A DNA stretch of 64,000 bases, from the NCBI GenBank assembly GCA_029962745.1, contig CM057153.1, forward strand, positions 40,578,373 through 40,642,372, written 5' to 3'. Both the position numbers and the translations under genes were made by a program. This document shows, one piece after another, positions 10,285 to 20,292 of this stretch (positions within the stretch are counted from its first letter, which is position 1; each line of letters opens with the position of its first letter). This DNA is from Echinometra lucunter (lineage: Eukaryota; Echinodermata; Echinoidea; Camarodonta; Echinometridae). The notes below the pieces were generated by a model. That model saw only the letters and a list, made by a program, of their open reading frames with translations. It was not told where the DNA came from and did no database searches.

Positions 10285-10860
10285 AATTTGTTATCAATTC
10301 GAGATAGCCGGTCTTTTATAAATTTTCTCTTTTTCCCCCAAATAGGTTTATTGTCCACGAATACTGGAGAGCACGATTTACCTATTAAAGGCTATTCTTT
10401 TAGGTTAGAAATGCAAGGGTTGTTATTTTCTGGGTCACTTATCTAAAACATTGATTCGTTAATCAGCGACCTTACAAGAGTGAAAGATAAAGAAGCAGAA
10501 ATAGAGACACAATTTATCAAAATCTCATACATAATTTGTCATCAATTCGAGATAGCCGGTCTTATATCAATTTTATCTTTTCCCCCAAACTAGCCCCACT
10601 TTCTCATTGTCTTTGTGAAATTCACTGAGGTTTTCCCGTACACCAATATTGGAGAGCACGATTTGCTTTTATAGGTTAGAATGCAAGGGTTATTGTTTTC
10701 TGGGTCGCTTATCTAGAACATTGATTCGTTAATCAGCGACCTTAATTAAGAAGGGGAAAATCTTTATATATCAAAAGCGTCCGAAGTGTCATTTTCAAAG
10801 TAATAAAAGTGAGAACAAAAAGCAGACATAGAGAAACAATTCATTAAAATCTCATGTTTA
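10285..10860. repeat. tandem duplication, ~250-bp diverged units
   Basis: TCAATTCGAGATAGCCGGTC, GGAGAGCACGATTT, GGTTAGAAATGCAAGGGTT and ATTGATTCGTTAATCAGCGACC occur in the same order twice (from 10285 and from 10532). Each unit is followed by a related AnAGCAGAnATAGAGA segment. Confidence 0.85.
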
Positions 10861-11789
10861 TATTCTTTCAAATTTCCAATCTAAAACATAAGTACAACAA
10901 AGTCTGTATCATCTTTTATTGAATGGTGCATGTAGTCTAGCGTAAGTAATGGAACGAATATACAGATATAAACCCCAATTTCATTTTCATATAAGCTTCC
11001 ATTCTTCAGTCAATATACTCATTGGTATCATGAAATACATGACAGTTCTATGTACACTTTTAAGGGTTATAGGTTATGTGGGGTAAAAATAGATAGTATC
11101 CTTAATAAAAAAAGAAAACCAAACAAATATAAACATATAGTTCCGTCAACGATTATAATGTTGAAGGAAGTGTTAAAAAGCCTTAATCTATACAGACATG
11201 TTAGATGCATATAATTTCAGGTATAAATAACTATAAAACCTACGCATGGAAGGTGCTATGAAGCATTCTTTTTTTTTTATATAATATAGCACACTTCATA
11301 TTTCGAGTTTTAAACAATAAGAGTATGCGATTTACACATGATGGAAAACGCATGCAATGCAATATGTTTATACAAGCCAAATCAATGAACTGAACCAGGA
11401 TTTACTTTCATTAAAAAATATGACACAAAATCTTATTAGATTCCGTAATTTTATCAACAGTTAATGATGAATTAATTCCTTCATTTGTTCTCCTTACGAG
11501 CAAGTTGAAATATACAACAACAACAAAACCCAATGTAAAACATCTAGCAATGCATACTACTCAGCTCTGTTAAAGACATTGCACTCTATCGTGTGTCTAC
11601 GTGTCGATTACACACAAATCTCCTTATTAACCTGTGAATTCAAAAGTGAACAAATCAGTTTCCTTACAATCACTTGTCACAGTACTTCAAATTACTTTAT
11701 CAATACTGATATACGAGTGACCAAGTAAAACTTAGCTAAGATCTTTTTTTTTTTTAAATTTTACATAACCCCCTGGTTATCGTGTTTCT
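10861..11789. other. no gene recognised
   Basis: AT-rich sequence with no coding signal or clear repeat structure. Confidence 0.5.
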
Positions 11790-11950
11790 GGGGAGCGTTT
11801 CATGAAAGGACTTGTCAGATGTTTTATCCAACAAAGTCTGTTTTATCCGACATTTGCCATAGTAACGATGCTTCTCAGCCAATCAAAATCAAGGAAAGAT
11901 GTCAGATCTGACAACTTGTCAGACAACAAATGTTGATGAAATGCTCCCCA
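11790..11950. mobile_element. foldback MITE, ~160 bp
   Basis: GGGGAGCGTTTCATGAAAGG at the left is mirrored by TTGATGAAATGCTCCCC at the right, and CTTGTCAGAT by ATCTGACAACTTGTCAG. The centre holds CCATAGTAACGATG and CAGCCAATCA. A related half-copy lies at 29868-29975. Confidence 0.75.
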
Positions 11951-13188
11951 AAAGTCACTGTGCATTAGACTTGATCAAATGTGCCGAAATTTAGTTATTT
12001 CATCAAATACTTCAAAATTGGAATGTTCACCTATATCTCTGTCCTTTGGATTAAAGCTATTCAGATGGAGTAGAAGCAACAGAATTCGGTCATCTGAATC
12101 AAGGCGATTACTCTTCTCTTTAATGAACATATGTTATCACTATTGTTCCGCTCTCTCTTATTCCTATCATATTGTTATGCGCGGTGTCCATTGCTATATA
12201 AGCTGCGCAATACGAATTTATAATTATTACTACTATTGTCATCATGATTATCATTATATTCTATATTTTCGTTGGTATCTTTAAGCCAATACTATAGATC
12301 TGTTAAGTAATGTATCTAGACTACTAAATCTTATTTGATAATGCACTAACTTACGTCAATATTGTACAATACATTCAATATTAAGAACATGATCTTATTT
12401 TAAAGATAAATAAACTTAATTGTACAACATATTCAGTATCGAACAATCGTCAATGTAAGACTTCTTTGTAATGACATACCAATTCAATATCTCTAATAAT
12501 AATTCATGAACAGGGAGACCATCCCGTCCAAGTAATCCAGCGTGCAAAATATGATAGAGTGGTAAGAGATGAAGGGCTTCTACAGATTCAAGCAATGCTG
12601 TATACATGAGGGATTCGAACCCTCTCCGCTCAAAATAATAGCCACAAAACAAAAACAACTCCCCCCCCCAAAAAAAAAAAAAAAAATAGCACGTGTAAAG
12701 GGAATGATAATAATAATGATAGCTTCTACAAACCTCCAAACCATTCTGAATTTGGAGGAAAGAATCTGACTCTTCCTGGCTCTTGTTTCAAAATGATTTT
12801 CCCATTTTTCCTGATGAATTTACTACACACTCCTATGGGAAATGATGTTTCTTTCCTAATTTTGAGCAAAATCATCCCTATTTTTTCAGTCAGAAAGGTT
12901 GGGAGGCCTGCTTCTATATAAAGCATCCAGGTCCGTCAGGCATGACGCTCATGGTGATATGAAGACGTGAAAAGAAAACTATGCAATCCCTTCCTATATC
13001 TTTTCCCTAGTTAGTGTACGATGTTATAACTTTGCATTGCGTAAGACCGGAGCCACCCCCCCCCCCATCTTGATTGTGCCCCGTTTTATCCTCGCTATAA
13101 TTCAACGCTCTCATTAAAGTACTGAATTATTTGGCTACCCTAATATTTAAAAACCTTTTGTTACAAATTATCAAAATCTTAAAACCTT
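11951..13188. other. region 3' of the receptor gene, no gene recognised
   Basis: It contains GAGGGTTCGAATCCCTC (minus) at about 12608-12624, a B-box-like palindrome without an A box, and a poly-C/A tract at 12660-12687. I could not find a convincing AATAAA for the upstream receptor gene. Confidence 0.4.
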
Positions 13189-13331
13189 CTAATACCACAT
13201 TTCCATTTTCTTTGGTTTTCTTTTACACCTTCCCTTCTTCCGACATCGGCAGATACAGCATATGAGGATGAGAAGGAAGATGAAAGAGAAGACGACGGCC
13301 ACGACGATGATCAGAATGGTGAGGAGATTGT
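13189..13331 (-). CDS. receptor exon 8: transmembrane helix and tail
   Basis: Residues 419-465. The hydrophobic helix starts LLTILIIVVAVVF and is followed by CCICRCRKKGRCKRK and the C-terminal MEMWY, then TAG. Acceptor CTCACTAG|ACAAT. The Cys cluster at the membrane edge may be palmitoylated; a terminal WY could be a small interaction motif (speculative). Confidence 0.87.
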
Positions 13332-16259
13332 CTAGTGAGAGAAATGATAGAAGAAATCTCAAAAAAATAAAAGAATGATCCATCTTAATAAAATGCCTGA
13401 CTGACTGAACGAAACATGAGGACGAGTTCTATAGATTTTTAAAAGAAATATTTTAATATCATAATTAGTCATGAGAAGCATATGGGGTAATTTTTTTCGA
13501 AGTTAATTGAGAAATGGAGGGGGGGGGGACACTAAAAAGTTCCTCAGCTTAAAATGTTTAGGGGGACATAATGTGAAAAAAATGCTGTCTAGCCCACCAG
13601 AAAGGGGTCCCCAGCTTAAAATTTTGAGGGGACATACACCAACAATTTGCTGACAAGCAAAAAAGTAAACAAATAAAAAAATAGGCCTTAGCTTAAAATT
13701 TCAGGGGGACATAAAAAAACACCAAAATTTGCTACCAAAAAGGTCATCAGTTTACATTTTTATAGGGGGAACATGACCTATTATTTCACTCACCCTTAAA
13801 GTGGGGGCGTGTCCTCCTTCCCCCCCCCCCCGAATACTCCTATGGAAATTTAGATTGTGATATCTTTTATTTCATTCACTCTCTTGAATAATCAATAGCA
13901 TTGTCAGTCGGAGATAAACTGATTGTTGACTCCAATACAGAAAATATATCATCATGACTCTCTTGTCCATCAGATTATCTGGATAAATCTCTTTTAAAAA
14001 TGACTTCATTAATTAATACTTACTCTCTGTTGGTTGTTCTTGTGGTAATGTAGTGGTATTCGTTGCGTGTGTACTGTTTTCAACTCGTGCTAGAGTAAAA
14101 AGAGAGAAAGATTTTAGGGAGAAAGGAAAAGAGGAAAATTAATTAATCAGACTCTCTTTTACCATGTTCGTGACAGCAAAAGTTTTAAAACCAAATTCAC
14201 GTGAACGCTATTTTTGCTTTTAGATAGACCACATTCGGATATATTATCATTTTTCTTTCAAATTTGCATCATTTTCACCGCTATTATGGCAGAAAATAAC
14301 AAATGTTTTATGTACGCGATTCGCAGAAACCATTTGGCTTTTTGATCGGATGAAGCAACAGTTCGATTCGTAGTGGGCAATATCAAAGTATTTTCAACAA
14401 GGCATATCAAATTCCGTCTTGATCCAGGTTGGCAAATGGTCACCCCAAAGTTCACTTTTAAACAGAAAATATACATGTTCCACTTCTTTGCACAATTTTC
14501 CCCCAAGTGAAGGAGGCGTTTGATGGAAAGCTTCAGTTTCTCCTTTTTAAAGAATATTTTAACTCTTTTCGGGGATGTGGAGATGTAAAAGTGTGGGGGT
14601 TTTTCCCTAAAATAAATACATCAAAGGGTGGAATTTTTGTTATTAAATCAGATGTGAATGGGTGAGATAACATACCTATACATGATGGGACGTGAGCATC
14701 CCACTCAGGCTCTTGTAAGCTCATACCAGCTACACACGTGATCTCCCAAGAACCAATCAAATCAAAGCCTTCAGAACAGTTGTATTTCACCTTTGACCCA
14801 AACTGGAAGCTGTTTCCGCTTCTTGTGGCGTTCCCGGGGAAGCCAGGATCTTTGCATTTGGCAAATTCAGCTGGTTTATCATAGACAGGTGGAAAAGGCA
14901 AAACATTTATGTTTTGTTTGATTGAAAGATTTGAACAGACTAATCATAGAAGTCATATTATGTAAAGTAGAGTTTTTTTCACTTATTAAGAATGACTTAT
15001 TCTTGTAGACATGATGACTTAGATCATGTAGATTAGCAGGGTTTTGAAAGAGTTGGTTAGAAGTGAGAAAATATGTTTAGAGGAAAGTAACAGCTTAAAG
15101 AAAACGAAAATGAATTACTTACTATCATAAACTGTAAATATGTGAGAGTCGTGCGTACTCCCGCAAGCCTGGTTCGGGTTTTCCGAACATTGCTGATCAC
15201 ACATCGCATTGTCTTCGGGTGTTTCCGTGAGCGTCAAATCTGTGCGGCAGAAACACTTATCACCGTTGATGGCGGCATATCTCATGTGCGCTTGGTCGCA
15301 ATTGGATATACAAGCATCTACTGTCTTGGCAGTCGTGGAACTCGACTGAAGATTTGGTAAAGTGTAGCAACCCAAGTAGTTTGGCCCTGGTTGTGATTAT
15401 TAAAAGAAGATAAAGATTACGTGAAAAACCATCAATCACGTGATTAAGAAACAGTGCTTAATAAGAAATGGGGCAACGTACATGTCAACAAATCAACAAC
15501 AAAAGACGAACAAACAAACAGAAAACAAGACAAAACAAAACAAACAAAAAAATGAAATAAAACGAAAGCGAAGACAAAAACGAAAACAAAGACAAAGACA
15601 AAGCAAAACAAAACAAAACAAAACAAGTGTCTGATAATGTCTGAAATAGTTTCCCGATGCTTCAAAATGCACAAAAGAGCCATTTTAATGAGATGAATGC
15701 ATTAAAACATCCAATATTTTACACATTTAATCTGATGTATTGAAACTTAAATGAATTCGGGTGTGAGATAAGTTATGAAATTAGTCTGATATACTTACGA
15801 TGACAATTGACCCCAGCATCTTGAGAATGTGGGCAAGCGGAACATGGACTCTGAAAATTGCAATCCTGGAGGCGAAAGACATCTGAAGATAAGGAGACGA
15901 AAAGGAAACCGACAGGTCTTAGAATAACTGTGTGAAAAACTGTATATAGCTGAATAAAAACTGAAATCAGCTAAATAATTTGAAAATAGAGTCAATGTTG
16001 CATTACGCGACGACAATCTTATTGGTGTGGTCAGGTTCTTTTACATGGTAGAAAGAAATAAAGAAAAAGAAAAAAAGATGGAAAGTCTGAAAGAAAGGAA
16101 GAGAGAGTGAACTGGAAGGGGGTAAGAGGTAGGGGGGATGTAGAATGAGAGGAAGGAGAGGGTATTTTCATTGATATAGGAAATGAACATCATTTTGTAT
16201 CCCCCAAAAAAGAGAATCAATAAATAAATGAAAATATACCTAATAATAATTATAATAAC

Positions 16260-16312
<53 letters not shown>

Positions 16313-18505
16313 TAATAATAACAATAATTCAAAAAAATAATAATAAAAGTGAGAAGAAAAACAAAGCTGAGTAGAGAAAAAGAGGAAAGAAAGCTACTTA
16401 CCATTGGTACAATCAACATTAGTCATGGCAACGACCCCTGTACCAGGACCATAGTATGCATTGATGACCTCATTGATTGCACCTGGTAAACCCAACTCCT
16501 TACATACTGCTGCAGCATCTTTAAGATTCCATGCAAAGCTTGATACAGTGCCCCATCCATAAATTTTCGTGTATACCTCTACGCGACCATTAAACGGTGT
16601 GGTGCCATCAACTAAACGTACACCTGATGAAAAAAAACAAAGCACTCATATAGTTGAATTTATTTTAGTCCATTATATTTTTAAATAATAATGAAATCAT
16701 TTCTATTTTAGCACTGCAAGTGGATGATCTGGAGGGAAGGGTAAAATGGTAAAAAATCCTTCCACAAATGGTAATATATAATGTCAAAACCTTGGAAAGA
16801 GAATCAAGAATCCCTCACTGAATCATATGGGAACATAAGTGTTACAAAGTTTAGAATACATAACAGAAATTTGAGAGGTTGAAAATATAATCCATAATAT
16901 TTTTTGGGCTTCTTTTACTATTTTGAAAAAAACATTCTCATTCGTTTTCTATCTTTCTTTTAGTATCTTACAAAAATTAAATATGTTATAATTTTTGGAA
17001 ACAATCATCTGTGCGTGATTCGCTTTGAGGCAAAAGGACACCTTATTTCTCTCCAAACAATAAGCTAAAGAGATCGTCAGTATACCATAAATCAATCATA
17101 CACACACGCACACCCTAAAAAAAAAAGAGAGAATAAATAAAATCGTCCTGTCACATTATTCTCATAAATCTTCTTTCTACATATATTTCAATTTTCTTAT
17201 CACAAAGAAAAGTAAGTAATGATCGCTAGTTAGCAAGTCAGACAATTTGCACGCACAAGAAAAAAATAAAGAAAATCAAAAATTTTTCACTTGATTTACC
17301 CGATTGGTTGAATAAAGAGACTTCAAAATTAAATCCTGCATCCATACTACTCGCATCACTTGAGAAGTTCATCCACATTACATTAGCCGGAGAGAGGATA
17401 CTCGGTGGCGAATACCTCCCGGTCAGTCGGATAAGCTCTCTGCCATTACCATCTCCAAACACAAGAAAATCCTTGTTGCGTTCTAGACTCAGAAAATGGA
17501 GTTTAGCAAGTATCCGGAATCCGGATGGCACGGTTATGTGATATGCAAAGTCTACGTTGTTAGGATATTGATTCGGATAATTTGGTGAAGTCAGATTGAT
17601 AGGTGTGGTATCCGTGAGATGACGTCCTGAAACTAAAGAACAGAATACATGCAATCTACATTTATTAAATGTTACTCAGTGATTTCGACATAACCATTCT
17701 CTGACAGTCAATGGGGAAAATGTTGATGCACTGCAAAGCTCTTTATTCCTAGTGAGCAATAACCGGAAGAGCCATTTGGTAGCTAAGATTTTATTTTACT
17801 TTGTTCTTGCAAGTCATGACAAATCTTGAAAGAGCAGATTTTAAGTAGGCTACTTCTACTTCTATGGCGATGCACTGGAGAGATATTAAGGGGAGAAAGA
17901 GAGAGAAAGAGAGAGAGAGAGAGAAGGGGGTGGCCAGGACCCCATATATTACCCCTATTGGAACAACAACAACAACAAAGAAAAAAATGCTGTATGATAT
18001 AGCTATCCATTTAGATGGATAATTGCCTTGTTCGAACATTTCGCTTTACATCTAGAAATGAACTTCTAAGCCAGACAAAAAATAGTATTCATAATAAAAC
18101 AAAACAAAACAAAAACAAAAAATATATAAACAAAAAAGAAAACTGATCGAAGAAGTTGAGAATTTTGATAGCTAAATCATAAACTATAATCACAGGTATG
18201 TAAGCTGAGATCAGTGCTATAGCAAGAGTAGTAACACATTTCATTCATGATTAAATCAAACTATATTTACTGGCAACATAAGCAGGGTAAGTTATGCATT
18301 TCATTGTTGTTTTCCTTTTTCATTGTTAATTCAAACTGACTGAGGAAACAAAAAGTGTAAGATGACTAATCAGAGTGGACAAGTTCGATTCAAATAATAT
18401 AAACCTACCAGTTTGTGCATTGGCAGTGGTGCATGAAATTGCTATAACGACCAGCACGAAAACCAATATGTGGTGATACAGCTGACTGGCTAGGCGGACA
18501 TGCAT
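13189..18505 (-). CDS. CUB-SRCR-WSC-CCP single-pass membrane receptor, 8 exons
   Basis: I joined eight minus-strand exons (18505-18409, 17626-17300, 16623-16402, 15882-15799, 15386-15123, 14870-14676, 14089-14024, 13331-13189). All introns are GT-AG and all are phase 1; the 1398-nt frame gives 465 residues. Residues 1-30 are a signal peptide (ANA/Q cleavage likely). Then follow CUB 33-141, SRCR 142-243, WSC 244-331 with eight Cys, sushi/CCP 332-396 with four Cys and W388, a Thr/Asn stalk 397-418, a TM helix about 423-443 and a Cys/Lys/Arg-rich 22-residue tail. It should be a type I plasma-membrane protein that binds extracellular ligands (glycans, microbes or matrix). No ITAM or kinase is seen. 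The start has A at -3. Symmetric phase-1 exons favour domain shuffling. Function is inferred from domains only. Confidence 0.88.
13519..13795. repeat. intronic minisatellite, four diverged units
   Basis: In the last intron of the receptor gene, AGCTTAAAATTTnAGGGGGACAT recurs at about 13537, 13611, 13688 and (weakly) 13751, spaced roughly 65-77 bases. Confidence 0.8.
14024..14089 (-). CDS. receptor exon 7: Thr-rich stalk
   Basis: 22 codons rich in Thr, Asn, Gln and Pro (THATNTTTLPQEQ), a likely O-glycosylated juxtamembrane stalk. Acceptor CTCTAG|CACG, donor GAGA|GTAAGT. Its tiny size and phase-1 ends make it a candidate for alternative splicing. Confidence 0.8.
14676..14870 (-). CDS. receptor exon 6: sushi/CCP domain
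   Basis: Residues 332-396, with Cys 337, 363, 377 and 395, GSKVKYNC, and W388 before the last Cys: a standard complement-control module. The acceptor is ACCAG|CTGAA and the donor is ATAG|GTATGT. NATR (345-348) is a glycosylation site. Confidence 0.88.
15123..15386 (-). CDS. receptor exon 5: WSC domain
   Basis: Residues 244-331. YLGCY opens the domain. Cys 250, 269, 273, 288, 290, 306, 310 and 318 give the eight-cysteine WSC pattern with CFC and CGS. WSC is a putative carbohydrate-binding module, also found in Kremen and polycystin-1. Acceptor ACCAG|GGCC, donor GATA|GTAAGT. Confidence 0.88.
15504..15626. repeat. CAAAA-rich low-complexity tract in receptor intron 4
   Basis: AAACAAAAC-type repeats between exons 4 and 5. 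Open frames here are products of composition. Confidence 0.85.
15799..15882 (-). CDS. receptor exon 4: SRCR domain, C-terminal part
   Basis: An 84-nt exon that completes the SRCR domain (residues 216-243). It holds DCNF, two further Cys (229, 232) and the HSQDAGVNC ending that is diagnostic of SRCR. Acceptor CTTCAG|AT, donor CATC|GTAAGT. It is not visible as an independent open frame and was found by splicing logic. Confidence 0.87.
16249..16331. repeat. (AAT)n microsatellite in receptor intron 3
   Basis: AAT/TAA repeats with a few interruptions, between exons 3 and 4. Confidence 0.95.
16402..16623 (-). CDS. receptor exon 3: SRCR domain, N-terminal part
   Basis: Residues 142-215 carry VRLVDG, GRVEVY, WGTV, VCKELG, YYGPGTG and the NVDC segment of an SRCR fold. 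The cysteine normally following WGTV is Ser. Acceptor CATCAG|GTGTAC, donor AATG|GTAAGT. Confidence 0.88.
17300..17626 (-). CDS. receptor exon 2: CUB domain
   Basis: 109 codons. The CUB hallmarks are SPNYPNQYPNN, FLSLER, DFLVFGDGNG and the final GFNFEV. The acidic residues of the calcium site type (LE, D of DFLVF, SDAS) are present. There is no cysteine at all, whereas most CUB domains have two or four. Acceptor TTTCAG|GA, donor TCGG|GTAAAT. Confidence 0.88.
18409..18505 (-). CDS. receptor exon 1: signal peptide
   Basis: Encodes residues 1-32. Arg4 is followed by a hydrophobic core (about 13-25) and a small-residue cleavage site. The donor is CTG|GTAGGT (18408-18403). An in-frame upstream ATG at 18607 exists, but starting there would bury the signal sequence, so I prefer 18505. 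Confidence 0.85.
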
Positions 18506-18646
18506 GATGATGGTAGAATTGGAAGGGAATATCTGACTTCTAAACGACGTTCCAGGAGAACTGATGATCCTGATAGTGAGAAAAACAGAACATGACGACA
18601 CCAACATATTACTAAACGGAGCTTACATGTTTATGTGTACATGTAC

Positions 18647-18665
18647 ATTATATATATGGTATATT
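18647..18665 (-). promoter_or_regulatory. possible TATA element of the receptor gene
   Basis: On minus, CCATATATATAATG lies about 145 bases upstream of the chosen start codon, a reasonable distance for a promoter with a short leader. Similar AT tracts are common here, so this is weak. Confidence 0.2.
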
Positions 18666-19955
18666 GCACATTGTTTGAAGCTCTTATTCTAGATTCCATT
18701 CTGTTCTATTCTTTATAATAACAGGAGCATATTCAGACTGATAACCAGGGGGCAAACTGTTCCCCTGCTCAAACTATTCGAAATAATCATATGAAATAAT
18801 TATATTTTTATTTTCTATACCTTTTTCATTAACCATCTCATATCAACTTTTTCCCCTTTTACATTCAAATATAACTGTTGATGATCATACAAATACCCTA
18901 AAATCTGAAATGGAGTGATTGCCCTCACATCTCTTTCTATGCACCAACAATAACAGTATCTCAATGTTTCGGCCTAGTCCGTGCCTTTGACATCTTTGTT
19001 GTTATTTCATTTATATCATAAATCAAGATCATCTCACGTCAAGCGCTAAGTCAAAACAAGTCATGGTAAAAGTTAACTTTCGACCTCTACATCTTGCATT
19101 ATTATTATTATGATATATAATTAGTCAATTAAAAGCAGCCGCTGAAGTCCGAAACCATCTTGAAACCCTTGATCCGGCTGTTATATAGCGACCTATATAA
19201 TTATGGACTTTCTCACAGATTTTTTAAGGTTCCTATTAGCTGTACGAAATATTTAAAACTATTATAAATCATTTTTTGTTGGGCCCTCCAGTCTCACTGT
19301 CTGAGAAAAGTTCCAAAGTCTTCTTGTCACAAAGCTACCTGCAACTCATGCATCTTGGATTAAGTACACCGGTTAAAGGGTTGGTTTATGACGGTAACTC
19401 ATAACCCTGTATCATGGCCATTCGAAATACATACGAGGAGATGAATGGTAAAATAGTAAGTCGTGTATCAACTGAACATTCTGAATATAGTTATTTTACC
19501 AAGGTAGAACGATATGAAATGAGGTCGACGAACTGCAATGAACCGAATAACTCTTTACCAAATAAAAATCCCCATTCATCCTAATGGCGGAATGGTTTAT
19601 TGAATTATCAAAGTTCAAACTACAATACACTTAGAACTAAAAATATTCACTTTTTTGCTTCAGAGATTTTATTCTATGTAGCATTTTCACCCATCTTTTT
19701 ACATCTTATGGCATCAAACTTTTTTTCTCTGAATCATGACGTGATAAAGGATGTTATCATGTATAATTATATAGAGAACCGACCGTGAATTCTCGAAAAC
19801 TATTATCTGAAGAGGGGATTCAAGTTGTCAAATAGTTTATCTTGGAATAACAGTTTAACGGTTACGTCATAACCTGTACTTCGTTCCGTTGTCTTAATCA
19901 ATAGATCTGAACAGCACATGTGCTTACATTAGTAACAGATTAGTGAAATCATGGG
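18666..19955. other. no gene recognised
   Basis: AT-rich sequence upstream of the receptor gene, with no exon-like segment. Confidence 0.5.
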
Positions 19956-20292
19956 GAAGTAGAAGTAGAAGTAGAAGACAAGAAGTATAGAAGCAAAAGT
20001 AGAAGTAGAAGACTAGAGGTAGAATTAGAGGTAAAATGATATAGAAGATCAAGTGAAAGTAGAAGTAGAAGTACAAGTAGAAGTATAAGTAGAAGACTAG
20101 AAGTAGAAGTAGAGGTGAACATGTTTTAAAAGTGGAAGAAGATTAACTTGAAAGTAGAAGTAGAAGTAGAAGAAGAAGAAGACTAAAAGTAGAAGTAGAA
20201 GTAGGATTAGAAGAAGATTAAGTGAAAGTAGAAATAGAAGTAGACATGGCAGAGGTATAAATAGTTTTAGAATTAGAATTAGAAGCAGAAGT
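19956..20292. repeat. interrupted (GTAGAA)n purine tract
   Basis: About 340 bases of AGAAGTAGAAGT-type hexamer repeats, almost purine-only on plus, broken by ATTAAGTGAAAG phrases near 20052, 20135 and 20217. Confidence 0.92.

Noticed and set aside
12602..12630. tRNA gene on minus at GAGGGTTCGAATCCCTC
   Set aside because: Only a B-box-like palindrome; no acceptor stem, A box or anticodon arm can be placed around it.
15795..16016. Open frame overlapping receptor exon 4 in another phase
   Set aside because: The spliced SRCR frame gives a perfect domain ending; this phase gives no domain.
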